A DNA stretch of 35,485 nt, from contig JAUHXF010000010.1 in assembly GCA_030427125.1 (NCBI GenBank), positions 1 through 35,485 on the forward strand. The letters are read 5' to 3'. The translations under genes and the position numbers were made by a program. The notes beneath the pieces are model-generated. The model was not told the DNA's origin, did not search any database, and saw only the letters and a program-made list of their open reading frames with translations. Source of the stretch: a bacterium (GTDB lineage: Bacteria; Patescibacteriota; Saccharimonadia; Saccharimonadales; SZUA-47). Positions 1-8,298 of the stretch are shown piece after piece (position 1 is the stretch's first letter; each line of letters opens with the position of its first letter).

Positions 1-1
1 C

Positions 2-466
2 GACGAGGCAGCAAAGAAAGTACAATCCGCGGTTCGTAACGGCATTATGCCAGTTCTTTGTGTAGGGGAGACGCTTCAAGAACGCTTGTCGGGTGAGACG
101 AATCAGATTCTACATAATCAAGTGACGGCTGGTCTTATGCACTTGACGGCTCGAGAAGTAAGTGCCGCAGTCATTGCCTACGAACCGGTTTGGGCTATAG
201 GTACTGGAGAGTTTGCAAAACCAGATCAGGTCGCAAACGCGATAGACTACATAAGAAAGCAAGTAGAGCATTTATTCGGTGAGCGCACTGCCAAACATGT
301 GCGGATATTGTACGGAGGAAGCGTCGATAATCATAACGCCAAGTCATATTTGAATATTCCAGGATGCGATGGAGCACTTATCGGCGGCGCGTCACTTAAT
401 GCTCATGTGTTTTCAGAGATTGTAGATATTGCATTCCGTGTGCAGCAGGAAAGGTCTCACGGCTAA
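2..466 (+). CDS. tpiA: Triosephosphate isomerase, C-terminal part (5' end outside window)
   Basis: Glycolytic enzyme interconverting dihydroxyacetone phosphate and glyceraldehyde 3-phosphate in the cytosol. The open frame runs from the left edge, so the N-terminal catalytic Asn/Lys and His regions are missing. The visible part carries the family signatures in order: PVLCVGE, the active-site segment AYEPVWAIGTG with the catalytic glutamate, the phosphate-binding YGGSV and the C-terminal GGASL. About 154 residues of a usual 250 are visible. The stop TAA shares its last base with the ATG of the next gene (TAATG), so the two are probably translated together. Identification is secure. Confidence 0.96.
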   Translation, partial: DEAAKKVQSAVRNGIMPVLCVGETLQERLSGETNQILHNQVTAGLMHLTAREVSAAVIAYEPVWAIGTGEFAKPDQVANAIDYIRKQVEHLFGERTAKHVRILYGGSVDNHNAKSYLNIPGCDGALIGGASLNAHVFSEIVDIAFRVQQERSHG

Positions 467-1041
467 TGGCTACTAAAGAGAATGACGCAAAAGTGTTTGA
501 CGTTGCAAAGCCAACTGATGCGAAGAAAGACATTGGTAGTAAGCCGATGATTATCGGTCATAAGTCACTTAAAGAAGACCCAATGGTCAAAGAAGCTGTT
601 ACTGAGTCTGGCAAAGAAGAAACGCCAACAGAAACAGCCGGGCAAAAAACTGAAGAACAGAAAGTCACACCGCCGAGCGTATCTAAGAAAGTAATCACGC
701 CACCTTCAGAAGAACAGAAGAAAGAAGTAGTTACTAAAGATACAGTAGTTGCGACTGATAGTCAGGAAGGGTCAACTGAAGAAAATATAGAGACCGAAGA
801 AATTGAGGAAGAGCTAAAGGTTGATCCCGAGGTGGAGAAGAATGAGAAGAATGAGAAACTTCACAACATGATTGAAAGTAAAAAGTATTTTGTAACCATA
901 CACGAAAAATCATCATCTCACGCGAAAGTATTTATTATCACGTTTATTATTGCCCTTCTTGTTGGGTTTGCTGTTGTTGCTCTATTAATCGATGCAGAAG
1001 TTCTCGATCTTGGCGTTGATGTTCCGTTTGATTTTCTCTAG
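466..1041 (+). CDS. Acidic, disordered single-pass membrane protein (hypothetical)
   Basis: 191 aa of unknown function. Residues 1-140 are rich in Glu, Lys, Thr and Pro and look disordered. A single hydrophobic segment (FIITFIIALLVGFAVVALLI) lies near the C-terminus, followed by a short acidic tail. No signal peptide is seen, so this is probably a tail-anchored or type II protein with a large soluble part. It overlaps the tpiA stop by one base and ends 53 bases before uvrD. Such low-complexity membrane proteins are common in CPR genomes and seldom assignable. I do not recognise a family. Confidence 0.8.
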   Translation: MATKENDAKVFDVAKPTDAKKDIGSKPMIIGHKSLKEDPMVKEAVTESGKEETPTETAGQKTEEQKVTPPSVSKKVITPPSEEQKKEVVTKDTVVATDSQEGSTEENIETEEIEEELKVDPEVEKNEKNEKLHNMIESKKYFVTIHEKSSSHAKVFIITFIIALLVGFAVVALLIDAEVLDLGVDVPFDFL

Positions 1042-1080
1042 TACGTGAATTTTACACCGTTAATCACGCTATTGCTTTGT

Positions 1081-1086
1081 TAGAAT
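1081..1086 (+). promoter_or_regulatory. -10 box of uvrD, leaderless type
   Basis: TAGAAT ends 8 nt before the uvrD ATG at 1095. No Shine-Dalgarno fits in between and no good -35 is visible. The position implies transcription starting at or next to the start codon. Confidence 0.5.
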
Positions 1087-1094
1087 AGAGTCCA

Positions 1095-3263
1095 ATGGAT
1101 GTCATTTCAACGCTCAACGAAGAGCAGAAAAAAGCCGTTCTACAAACGGAAGGACCCCTTCTTATTCAAGCAGGGGCTGGTTCAGGTAAGACAAAAACTC
1201 TGACGCATCGAGTGGCACATATACTACAAGAGGGTTTAGCAGCTCCTGAGCAAATCTTAGCGGTAACTTTTACTAATAAGGCAGCGAAAGAAATGCGAGA
1301 GCGTGTCGCGACGCTACTTGGACAAAATGCAGACAATCGTAACTTCTTGCCCTATATGGGTACATTTCACGGTATCTGCGTTCGCTTACTTCGTCAAGAC
1401 GGTGAGCATATAGGTATACCGAGAACTTTCGTAATTTATGATGAAGCAGACAGGCTAGCAGCGGTTAAACAAGTATCAAAACGTTTACAAATTGATGAGA
1501 AAACATTCCCGCCTCGTACCATGTCGCACGTCATTAGCGCTGCGAAAAACGAAGGAATACGGCCGCAGGAATACACACAAAGTGCTTCATCGCCAGCACA
1601 GAAAACAGCTGCACAAATTTACCCAGGTTATCAGAAAATTCTCCGTGATGCAGGTGCGCTCGATTTCGATGATCTAATCATGAAGACATTAGAAATGCTG
1701 CAGTCTAGTGATGAGTTGCGACAAAAGTGGATTAATCAATTCCGCTATATCATGATTGACGAATATCAGGACACGAACACAGTCCAATATAAGCTTGTAA
1801 AATTGCTTGTAAATAACAACAAAAACATTGCGGTCGTTGGTGACGATTGGCAGTCAATTTATTCTTGGCGTGGTGCAGATTTTCGTAATATTCTCAACTT
1901 CGAACGGGACTATAAAGACGTATTAGTTATAAAGCTTGAGCAAAATTACCGATCTACCAAACCAATTTTGGATGGTGCGCATTCAGTTATTACTAAGAAT
2001 AAACAGCGAAGTGATAAAAAGCTTTGGACGTCTTCGTCTACTGGGAAGCCAATACAAATAGTCGCGGTTAGTACACAGCGTGCAGAGGCAGAGACGATCG
2101 TGCGTCGTATCAAGAATGCTGTTGAAGGCGAAGTTCGTCGATTGAGAGATTTTGCCGTGTTGTATCGAACTAACGCACAAAGTCGTGCAATTGAAGAGGC
2201 TTTCCTGCACTACGGTGTCCCATACCGTATTGTCGGTGGACAGCGTTTTTACGATCGCAAAGAGATAAAAGATATAATGGCGTATCTTCGGTTTATTTAT
2301 CAGCCTGCGGACCGTATTAGTTTTGAGCGTGTTGTAAATGTGCCGACTCGAGGGATTGGTGCCGTAAGTATGCAACGTTTCTATGCATGGCAAGAAAGCA
2401 ATAATCTAAACTTGCTTGATGCTTTGCGTCGCGCGGATGAGGTGCCGCAGTTGCCGAAGAAAGCGATGCAAGGTTTGCGTGACCTGGCTGATATTGTTGA
2501 CTCGACACAGTCGATTATGGAGGATACATCGGTCGCAGGACTAATCGATGGGTTAGTTCGGAGAATAGAGTACAACCAACACTTGGACGACGGTACTCCT
2601 TCTGGAGAAGCCCGCCAAGAAAACGTGCAAGAACTGCTTAGTGTCGCCAAAGAATATAATGAGCTTGGTTTAAGCGGCTTTCTAGAGGAAGTGTCGTTGA
2701 TTAGCGACATTGATTCGGCTGAGTTTGGGAGCGACACCGTTATGTTGATGACGCTACACGCGGCTAAGGGGCTTGAGTTTCCAGTTGTATTTATGCCGGG
2801 CATGGAGGAGACAATCTTCCCGCATAGTCGTGCGTTGTATGATCAATCAGAGATGGAAGAAGAGCGTCGGCTTTGTTACGTTGGCATGACGCGAGCAAAA
2901 GAAGAGCTATATTTGTTACATGCTTCAAGTCGTATGCTATATGGCGGAGTGCAACATAATCCACCAGCTCGTTTTTTATCAGAAATTGGCGCAGAATTGG
3001 TCGAAGAAGGAGTATCTTCATTCCAGGCTTTTGCTTCTTCGCCGCATGCGCAACCAGAACAAATAGGTTGGACCAAGCAGGTGAAAGCCGCACAGGATGA
3101 GCCTCGCTATGTAGCAGAGTTTCACGAGGGTGACAGTGTTGAGCATCAGCTGTTTGGTGAAGGCAAAATTGTTGAGACAGATGGTGACATGGCCGCTATC
3201 TATTTTAAAAAAGCAGGGGTGAAAAAGCTAAACACCTCAATCGCTCCACTAAAAAAGCTATAA
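1095..3263 (+). CDS. uvrD: UvrD/PcrA family superfamily 1A DNA helicase
   Basis: 3'-5' DNA helicase for nucleotide-excision and mismatch repair and for clearing recombination intermediates. All SF1A motifs are visible: Walker A AGAGSGKT near residues 26-33, DEYQDT near 222, GDDWQSIYSWRG near 248, QNYRST near 283, TLHAAKGLEF near 552 and YVGMTRAKEEL near 595. At 722 aa it is full length. The last 60 residues (from VEHQLFGEGKIVE) match the Tudor-like C-terminal domain by which PcrA/UvrD contacts RNA polymerase. The Nudix gene starts 7 nt after the stop but has its own -10. UvrD and PcrA cannot be told apart from sequence alone. Confidence 0.96.
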   Translation: MDVISTLNEEQKKAVLQTEGPLLIQAGAGSGKTKTLTHRVAHILQEGLAAPEQILAVTFTNKAAKEMRERVATLLGQNADNRNFLPYMGTFHGICVRLLRQDGEHIGIPRTFVIYDEADRLAAVKQVSKRLQIDEKTFPPRTMSHVISAAKNEGIRPQEYTQSASSPAQKTAAQIYPGYQKILRDAGALDFDDLIMKTLEMLQSSDELRQKWINQFRYIMIDEYQDTNTVQYKLVKLLVNNNKNIAVVGDDWQSIYSWRGADFRNILNFERDYKDVLVIKLEQNYRSTKPILDGAHSVITKNKQRSDKKLWTSSSTGKPIQIVAVSTQRAEAETIVRRIKNAVEGEVRRLRDFAVLYRTNAQSRAIEEAFLHYGVPYRIVGGQRFYDRKEIKDIMAYLRFIYQPADRISFERVVNVPTRGIGAVSMQRFYAWQESNNLNLLDALRRADEVPQLPKKAMQGLRDLADIVDSTQSIMEDTSVAGLIDGLVRRIEYNQHLDDGTPSGEARQENVQELLSVAKEYNELGLSGFLEEVSLISDIDSAEFGSDTVMLMTLHAAKGLEFPVVFMPGMEETIFPHSRALYDQSEMEEERRLCYVGMTRAKEELYLLHASSRMLYGGVQHNPPARFLSEIGAELVEEGVSSFQAFASSPHAQPEQIGWTKQVKAAQDEPRYVAEFHEGDSVEHQLFGEGKIVETDGDMAAIYFKKAGVKKLNTSIAPLKKL

Positions 3264-3264
3264 T
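3259..3264 (+). promoter_or_regulatory. -10 box of Nudix gene, leaderless type
   Basis: A consensus TATAAT overlaps the uvrD stop codon and ends 6 nt before the ATG at 3271, which would place the transcription start at the A of the ATG. No -35 resembling the consensus is seen. Confidence 0.55.
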
Positions 3265-3270
3265 ATATTT

Positions 3271-3705
3271 ATGTCTCGTATTTTGTTTTTCTTACTGTGG
3301 CCGCTTATATGGTTGTATGCACCGATAACTCGACGTGTTCGTGTTCTTATAAAGCATGGTGATGACTATGTGCTGGTCATTAACAAGTTCGGTCCTGGAA
3401 AATGGCAATTACCTGGTGGCGGAATTAAGTTCGGTGAGTCAGTCGAAGCAGCTGGAGTACGTGAAGTCGAAGAAGAGCTAGGACTCGTTATAGCACACGT
3501 AAAGAAGCTGCACGATGCGTTTATCGTCGTGAAGCAGTTTGGGCTACTAATGCGCTATAGTTACGTTTTTATTGAATTAGATGAACAGAAAGAATTAATT
3601 TTCAATCGGGAGCTACAAGACGCCCGGTGGGTGTCGGCTGACGAAATGAGCAACATTGCGAAAGAAGTTAGCATTGGGCTCGAACTTGTTGATAAACAGA
3701 GGTGA
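3271..3705 (+). CDS. Nudix hydrolase with N-terminal hydrophobic segment
   Basis: 144-aa Nudix family protein that likely hydrolyses a nucleoside diphosphate linked to another group; the substrate cannot be told from sequence. The Nudix box is complete: GGIKFGES...REVEEELGL fits the G-x5-E-x7-R-E-hydrophobic-x-E-E-x-G pattern, including the Mg-binding glutamates. Residues 3-20 (ILFFLLWPLIWLYAPI) are strongly hydrophobic, so it may be membrane anchored, unlike typical MutT proteins. It starts 7 nt after uvrD. Confidence 0.9.
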   Translation: MSRILFFLLWPLIWLYAPITRRVRVLIKHGDDYVLVINKFGPGKWQLPGGGIKFGESVEAAGVREVEEELGLVIAHVKKLHDAFIVVKQFGLLMRYSYVFIELDEQKELIFNRELQDARWVSADEMSNIAKEVSIGLELVDKQR

Positions 3706-3721
3706 GTGCTAAAATATTATA

Positions 3722-3739
3722 TACGCTATAGAAAGCGTA
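3722..3739 (+). promoter_or_regulatory. Inverted repeat spanning a -10-like box before the G5 gene
   Basis: TACGCT-atagaa-AGCGTA is a perfect 6-bp inverted repeat. Its spacer completes a TATAGA -10-like hexamer (3727-3732) ending 10 nt before the ATG at 3743. It could be an operator or a short 5' hairpin. No regulator is identified. Confidence 0.3.
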
Positions 3740-3742
3740 AAT

Positions 3743-5005
3743 ATGAAGAAAAAATTCATCAAGAAAATACATAAAACGAAAAAGAGTGCTGCAAAAAAGT
3801 CTAGATTTCTACTGCGACATCCTTTGTTGCTGCCCGTCACGACATTTGTAGTGTTGTTTTTTGTTGGATTAGCTGGGTTTGTGGCGATGGGCGGCTCAAC
3901 GCAGGGCGCCGAGGACGCCCGCATTGTGAATGTGTTTGTTGATGGCGAGCAGCAGACGGTGACGACACGTGCAGACACCATCGGTGCTTTGCTTGAGAGG
4001 CTAGATTTAAATCTGGCTACTGAGGACATCGTAGAGCCTGAGGTTGAGGAACCGATCATTGAGGATGATACTCAGATAAATATCTATCGAGCTCGTCCCG
4101 TAGAATTGACTGAAGATGACCGAATCATTACTGTCGTTACTGCGCAGCGCGCTCCTAGACTCATTGCAGAAGAAGCCGGTATCGAACTATTACCTGAAGA
4201 CGAAGCAGTTCTGGATGAGACTGAGTTTAATGTACTCGAGTCTGGTGCGACAGAGCGGCTTATTATTAAGCGGTCTGTTCCAATTAGATTTAGCGTGTAT
4301 GGTGTGTTGAAGCCTGTTCGTACAACAGCAGGCACGGTTTCAGAGTTATTAGAAGAGCAGGGTATTACGCCAAATGAAGATGAAGTTGTGCAACCAGCTC
4401 TTGATGCAGCAATTAAGCCAGAGCTGCTTGTTGCAGTTAATCGACCAGGCGTAAAGACGATTGCTGTAGAAGAACCAATTCCTTATGACGTGGAAACTAA
4501 AAATGATGATAGCATCACTGCTGGACAAATCCAAGTAGAGAAAAAGGGCAAAGACGGCGTACGTGCTGTTGTTTATGAAATAGAAGAAGACGATGAAGGC
4601 GAAGAGATCAGCCGTAAAGAAATACAGAAAGTTGTCGTAGAGAAGCCAGTCACGGAGATTCGTCTGCGAGGCACGAAGATAGTAGCCCCAAGCTTCAACC
4701 CTTCTACAACAGTATCTGGAGACAAAGCCGCACTGATGGCTGCAGCAGGAATAGCTGAGTCAGATTTTGGGTATGTTGATTCAATTATTTCTAAAGAATC
4801 TGGCTGGCGCCCGGGAGCAGTCAACTCAAGTTCAGGGGCTTACGGATTATGCCAGTCATTACCAGCGAGTAAAATGGCGTCGGCTGGCTCAGATTATCGT
4901 ACTAATCCTGTTACGCAGCTCAAATGGTGTGCAGGCTACGCCGTAGGAAGGTATGGCGGATGGGCTGGAGCGTATAACGCATGGCAAGTGCAGCGCTGGT
5001 GGTAG
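3743..5005 (+). CDS. Secreted DUF348/G5 muralytic protein with lysozyme-like C-terminal domain
   Basis: 420-aa cell-wall protein predicted to cut peptidoglycan. A basic N-terminus and one membrane segment (about 26-50) suggest a membrane-anchored, extracytoplasmic protein. Then come ubiquitin-like DUF348 repeats (about 58-115 and 165-225, with a weaker one between), a G5 domain (about 230-310), and a C-terminal lysozyme/transglycosylase-like domain (about 325-420). The last carries ISKESGWRPGAVNSSSGAYGLCQ-type sequence, whose glutamate (about residue 352) is the presumed catalytic acid. The layout resembles Rpf/YabE resuscitation proteins and lactobacillus aggregation-promoting factors. Two cysteines (GLCQ and KWCAG) could form a disulfide. 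The family is clear; the exact bond cut is inferred. Confidence 0.88.
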   Translation: MKKKFIKKIHKTKKSAAKKSRFLLRHPLLLPVTTFVVLFFVGLAGFVAMGGSTQGAEDARIVNVFVDGEQQTVTTRADTIGALLERLDLNLATEDIVEPEVEEPIIEDDTQINIYRARPVELTEDDRIITVVTAQRAPRLIAEEAGIELLPEDEAVLDETEFNVLESGATERLIIKRSVPIRFSVYGVLKPVRTTAGTVSELLEEQGITPNEDEVVQPALDAAIKPELLVAVNRPGVKTIAVEEPIPYDVETKNDDSITAGQIQVEKKGKDGVRAVVYEIEEDDEGEEISRKEIQKVVVEKPVTEIRLRGTKIVAPSFNPSTTVSGDKAALMAAAGIAESDFGYVDSIISKESGWRPGAVNSSSGAYGLCQSLPASKMASAGSDYRTNPVTQLKWCAGYAVGRYGGWAGAYNAWQVQRWW

Positions 5006-5566
5006 CTATTTTTTGAAAATCAGGATGTATACCAAAGCAGCCTGAGTGACAGTGCTATAAATAGGAGCGAGTAGTAATACAGCATCTAACTCTCCAACTG
5101 AAATAGCAGCTAAAAGGGAACTTATGCCCCCAAAAATAAATGCACTAGGAGTCTCACTTTCGGGATCATTTATTGACTTCATGAAGGTTGGCGCGAGTGC
5201 AACGCTGGCAGCAAATAAGTTTGCCAAAATGCTGAGCAATGGATCATCGAAAACTACCCACAGAGACACACCGAACAGAGAAATAATGAGTGAAACTACA
5301 TCAAACCTCGAGCTACCACCAGTTCCATTCCAAAGTGATGCTATGAAGATTGCTCCAGTAGCCAAAACAGCCGCTCCAAATAACCACAAAGAGTTTCTAG
5401 CACCTGCTGCGTATTGATTTGCAAACCCTATGCTGTTCAGTAAAAAAATGATTCCCCAAGTAACCCGATGAGGTTGCGTTTTCTTTTTCAAGGTATCTAA
5501 AAAGTAGGGAACATCTCCTAAAAAGAAGATGACAGAACTCAGAACACCAAGAATAGTAAAAAACAT
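5006..5566 (-). CDS. Multi-pass membrane protein, possibly PQ-loop related (hypothetical)
   Basis: 186 aa with about six hydrophobic segments, so an integral membrane protein. An early segment, YFLDTLKKKTQPHRVTW, looks like half of a PQ-loop or SemiSWEET repeat (transmembrane helix, basic loop, Pro, Trp), but this is only suggestive. Its stop codon abuts the stop of the convergent G5 gene with no gap. It is divergent from the phosphatase-like gene at 5611, with only 44 bp between starts. Function unknown. Confidence 0.72.
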   Translation of the reverse strand: MFFTILGVLSSVIFFLGDVPYFLDTLKKKTQPHRVTWGIIFLLNSIGFANQYAAGARNSLWLFGAAVLATGAIFIASLWNGTGGSSRFDVVSLIISLFGVSLWVVFDDPLLSILANLFAASVALAPTFMKSINDPESETPSAFIFGGISSLLAAISVGELDAVLLLAPIYSTVTQAALVYILIFKK

Positions 5567-5571
5567 TGGAT

Positions 5572-5588
5572 TAAGTATCTCATACTTA
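5572..5588. promoter_or_regulatory. Palindrome in a divergent promoter
   Basis: TAAGTAT-ctc-ATACTTA (7-bp arms, 3-nt spacer) lies in the 44-bp gap between the divergent genes. It contains the minus-strand -10 candidate GATACT (5574-5579), which ends 7 nt before the ATG at 5566. The plus-strand -10 TATAGT (5599-5604) ends 6 nt before the ATG at 5611. This suggests an operator shared by both genes, or two promoters with little room for -35 elements. Confidence 0.4.
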
Positions 5589-5610
5589 GTATCTACGATA
5601 TAGTTATTGT

Positions 5611-6153
5611 ATGAGTGTGAAGATAACGTATTTTGTTCACGGCACCACTACTGATAACGAAACTGGTAAAGCTACAGGCTGGCTACCTGGGGAGCTGTCG
5701 GAATTAGGTAGAAAACAAGCAATAGAGCTTAGTGTTCAAGCTGCTGACAAAAAGTTTGATGCTGTATATTGTTCAGATTTAAAAAGAGCTGTTGAGTCAG
5801 CAAATCTTGGTTTTGGACTAAAATATAAAATCGTAGAGGACGCAAGATTGCGCGAGTGTAACTATGGTGATTACAGTGGAGCCCCGCAAACATTCAAAGA
5901 CAACATGCAATGGTTTGTAAATAATAAGTTTCCAAACGGCGAAAGCTACAAAGATGTTGAAGTACGCCTAAAATCATTTATTTCATCTTTGAGAGAAAGT
6001 TACGATAATCAACATATTGCAATTGTTGCACATCAAGCACCCCAGCTTGCACTAGAAGTTTTACTGAAAGGCAGGACTTGGAGTCAGGCAATTCAAGAGG
6101 ATTGGCGAAGGACGAAAGCATGGCAGCCAGGCTGGGAGTATACAGTTGATTGA
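5611..6153 (+). CDS. Histidine phosphatase (phosphoglycerate mutase-like) superfamily protein with altered RHG motif
   Basis: 180-aa cytosolic protein of the histidine phosphatase superfamily. The phosphohistidine motif, usually RHG-E/T, is here YFVHGTT, so the histidine is kept but the phosphate-binding arginine is valine. Other family marks are present: LSELGRKQA, YCSDLKRAVESA, RECNYGDYSG and the second histidine in VAHQAPQLALEVL. It may be a weak or specialised phosphatase, or act on an unusual substrate. Its last 8 nt overlap the start of rsmA, implying coupled translation. Confidence 0.82.
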   Translation: MSVKITYFVHGTTTDNETGKATGWLPGELSELGRKQAIELSVQAADKKFDAVYCSDLKRAVESANLGFGLKYKIVEDARLRECNYGDYSGAPQTFKDNMQWFVNNKFPNGESYKDVEVRLKSFISSLRESYDNQHIAIVAHQAPQLALEVLLKGRTWSQAIQEDWRRTKAWQPGWEYTVD

Positions 6154-6925
6154 TACGAAAAAAGAATTAGGCCAGCATTGGCTGCAAGATGAAGATATCC
6201 TGCAGGCGATTGTCGAAGCGGGTGATGTGTCGAGTAATGATTTCGTCTTAGAAATTGGGCCGGGGAAAGGGACCTTAACTGAAAAGCTATTGGAGTCCGA
6301 AGCTGAAGTATTAGCGTTAGAATTTGATCAAGACCTCATACCAGAGCTTGAAAAGAAATTCTCAAATTGCAAAAAATTTGCAATTTCTAGGGGTGATATT
6401 CGGAAATTCGACTATAATACATTACAGCCAGGATACAAGGTTATCGCAAATATCCCCTATTACTTAACAAGTAATCTAATCCGTGCGTTATCGGAAACAA
6501 GCAACCCACCAAATCTTGCGGTTCTGCTTATTCAGAAAGAGGTTGCAGAACGACTATGTGCTCAACCAGGAGATATGAGTATTTTAGCTGTTACAGCACA
6601 GTTTTATTTTGAGTGTCGTTTAGACATCGAAGTGCCTGCTGAGTTCTTCACACCACCACCGAAAGTCGACTCACAAGTAGTCGTTCTAAGCAGGCGGTCA
6701 CAGAATCTCTTCGATGTTGATGAGCAGAAATTTTTTAGCCTCGTTAAGGCTGGGTTCTCTGAGAAGCGTAAAACACTCCGCAACTCATTGAGTGGTGGTT
6801 TGCAGCTCTCAAAGGATGATGTTGAGACGCTTTTAGATAAAGCCGACCTGTCTCCAACTGCTCGCGCACAAGAATTATTGCTAAGCCAATGGCACGAGTT
6901 ATACTTGGTGTATGAATCACGATAA
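6146..6925 (+). CDS. rsmA: 16S rRNA dimethyladenosine transferase
   Basis: Also called KsgA. It dimethylates the two adjacent adenosines in the 3' terminal hairpin of 16S rRNA (E. coli A1518 and A1519) using SAM, a late step in small-subunit assembly. 259 aa, normal length. Visible motifs are LGQHWLQD at the N-terminus, the SAM-binding VLEIGPGKGTLTEKLL near residue 35, the catalytic NIPYYLTS near 101, and the C-terminal domain with FSEKRKTLRNSL. The start is a TTG at 6146 inside the previous gene; it keeps the conserved N-terminus and no better start is visible. Confidence 0.94.
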   Translation: MIDTKKELGQHWLQDEDILQAIVEAGDVSSNDFVLEIGPGKGTLTEKLLESEAEVLALEFDQDLIPELEKKFSNCKKFAISRGDIRKFDYNTLQPGYKVIANIPYYLTSNLIRALSETSNPPNLAVLLIQKEVAERLCAQPGDMSILAVTAQFYFECRLDIEVPAEFFTPPPKVDSQVVVLSRRSQNLFDVDEQKFFSLVKAGFSEKRKTLRNSLSGGLQLSKDDVETLLDKADLSPTARAQELLLSQWHELYLVYESR

Positions 6926-7427
6926 GCACCATGACATGCATATGCATGATCAAGGCACGGGATCTCCCATTGAATATGTGAAGTTCATAGTTGTCATTGC
7001 TTTTGTTTTTGGGGTGGCAACATTACTCGCTTCCATAGATTTTCGACCTTTCATGGAATCACTTATGGGGGTATTTTTGCTGGTCTTTGGTGGTTTTAAA
7101 CTCATTAATCTTCGTGAATTCGCCTATGGATTTCAGAGCTATGACATCGTTGCTAAGAAAAGCTTACAGTACAGCTTCGCGTATCCTTTTATTCAAATCG
7201 GCCTCGGAGCAGCTTACTTAGCTGGCTTGGCTTCACTGTTGCTGCATGTCTTAGCGCTTATTGTTGCTGTTGTCGCAAGTGTCGGCGTGTTGCAAACACT
7301 TCTCTCAGGTCAAAAAGTGCATTGCGTATGCCTTGGGAATGTTATAAGACTTCCATTATCTCGGATAAGCTTTGTAGAGGATTTCGGCATGGCGCTTATG
7401 GCCATTGCCATGATCTTCATGCGTTAG
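6912..7427 (+). CDS. MauE/DoxX-like membrane protein with His/Met-rich N-terminus
   Basis: 171-aa membrane protein with about four transmembrane helices. Its pattern, ending in a Cys-x-Cys loop (VHCVCLGNVIRLPLS) before the last helix, resembles MauE/DoxX family redox-associated proteins. The first 15 residues, MNHDKHHDMHMHDQG, are packed with His, Met and Asp and look like a metal-binding tail. It overlaps the rsmA stop by 14 nt, so it is probably cotranslated. An electron-transfer, thiol or metal-handling role is an inference. Confidence 0.7.
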   Translation: MNHDKHHDMHMHDQGTGSPIEYVKFIVVIAFVFGVATLLASIDFRPFMESLMGVFLLVFGGFKLINLREFAYGFQSYDIVAKKSLQYSFAYPFIQIGLGAAYLAGLASLLLHVLALIVAVVASVGVLQTLLSGQKVHCVCLGNVIRLPLSRISFVEDFGMALMAIAMIFMR

Positions 7428-7477
7428 ATTTCTGCTCGTATACCTGTTATGCTTTATGTGAATAATTGAGGTATCTT

Positions 7478-8281
7478 ATGATAGAGAACAACGACAAACC
7501 TGTCGACGAGTTAAGTAAGAAAATTACCGACACACCACAAAAAGAAACTACAAATAACAAGCCTTCACAGCATAAACACGCAAAACTAGTGCTTGTGATT
7601 GTTTTTATAGTCCTTTTGGGGATTATCGCCGCTCTCAGCTACTTATTACTTCAAGAAGACAAAACTATTTCAGATAACCAAGATGATTCGGTGACAGAAA
7701 TGATAGGTAGCGAGATACCAGATGAAAAAATTGATGAGTCTGTAGGTAATTCAAGACCAGAAATACCTGATGGATTCATATTGTATGAGGATTTAATAAA
7801 CGGTTTTTCGTTTTATTATCCTGAAGTCTGGGGAGAAATAGAGGAGTCTCCAACTTCAAACCTAACTATATACAACGCAAGGTTTACTAATAATGATCGA
7901 GCCCAAATTTATTTAAATTCAGGTGATCAAGATTTCACATCAGGCGGCAGAGGAGGCGCCCTGTGGGATTGTGTCGGTCATACGTATATGGGGAATAAAG
8001 ACATAGGCTGTAAAGCTGTGTATATAGATGAGAGTGGCAAGAGGTTGTCAGGTAGTGTGCTTGAAAACGCATCGAGCTATGCAACGATAGAAGATGATGA
8101 TTTTATTGTTTCAAATAAATATGAATATTTCGAAACAGATGTAGCCGAAATCCTATTTAATCCAAACAGTACAAGATACTATGGAGGTACGCTTGTAATA
8201 CAAGAACCCACAGATGAAGATCTAGATAATCTGGATAAAATGTTATTTCTGTTTTCGACGAAAGTAGCTGAAGGACTATAA
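7478..8281 (+). CDS. Membrane-anchored secreted protein with PsbP-like domain (hypothetical)
   Basis: 267 aa. A basic cytoplasmic N-terminus of about 35 residues leads into one transmembrane segment (LVLVIVFIVLLGIIAALSYLLL). An acidic linker and an extracytoplasmic domain follow. The domain opens with YEDLINGFSFYYPEVWGEI, a pattern seen in PsbP-like and lipoprotein-like domains (aromatic-Tyr-Pro-x-x-Trp). Two cysteines (WDCVGH and IGCKAV) may form a disulfide. I chose the ATG at 7478 over an in-frame TTG at 7466 because GAGG (7468-7471) lies 6 nt upstream. Function unknown. Confidence 0.75.
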   Translation: MIENNDKPVDELSKKITDTPQKETTNNKPSQHKHAKLVLVIVFIVLLGIIAALSYLLLQEDKTISDNQDDSVTEMIGSEIPDEKIDESVGNSRPEIPDGFILYEDLINGFSFYYPEVWGEIEESPTSNLTIYNARFTNNDRAQIYLNSGDQDFTSGGRGGALWDCVGHTYMGNKDIGCKAVYIDESGKRLSGSVLENASSYATIEDDDFIVSNKYEYFETDVAEILFNPNSTRYYGGTLVIQEPTDEDLDNLDKMLFLFSTKVAEGL

Positions 8282-8284
8282 TAC

Positions 8285-8290
8285 TATACA
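8285..8290 (+). promoter_or_regulatory. -10 box of the MarR gene, leaderless type
   Basis: TATACA ends 8 nt before the ATG at 8299, with no Shine-Dalgarno visible. It lies just after the preceding stop codon. Confidence 0.42.
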
Positions 8291-8298
8291 GGTAAAGT

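Noticed and set aside
1983-2803. Minus-strand open frames over uvrD
   Set aside because: All lie opposite conserved helicase motifs and have no domain signals.
7466-7477. TTG start at 7466 for the PsbP-like gene
   Set aside because: GAGG at 7468-7471 fits as the ribosome binding site of the ATG at 7478.
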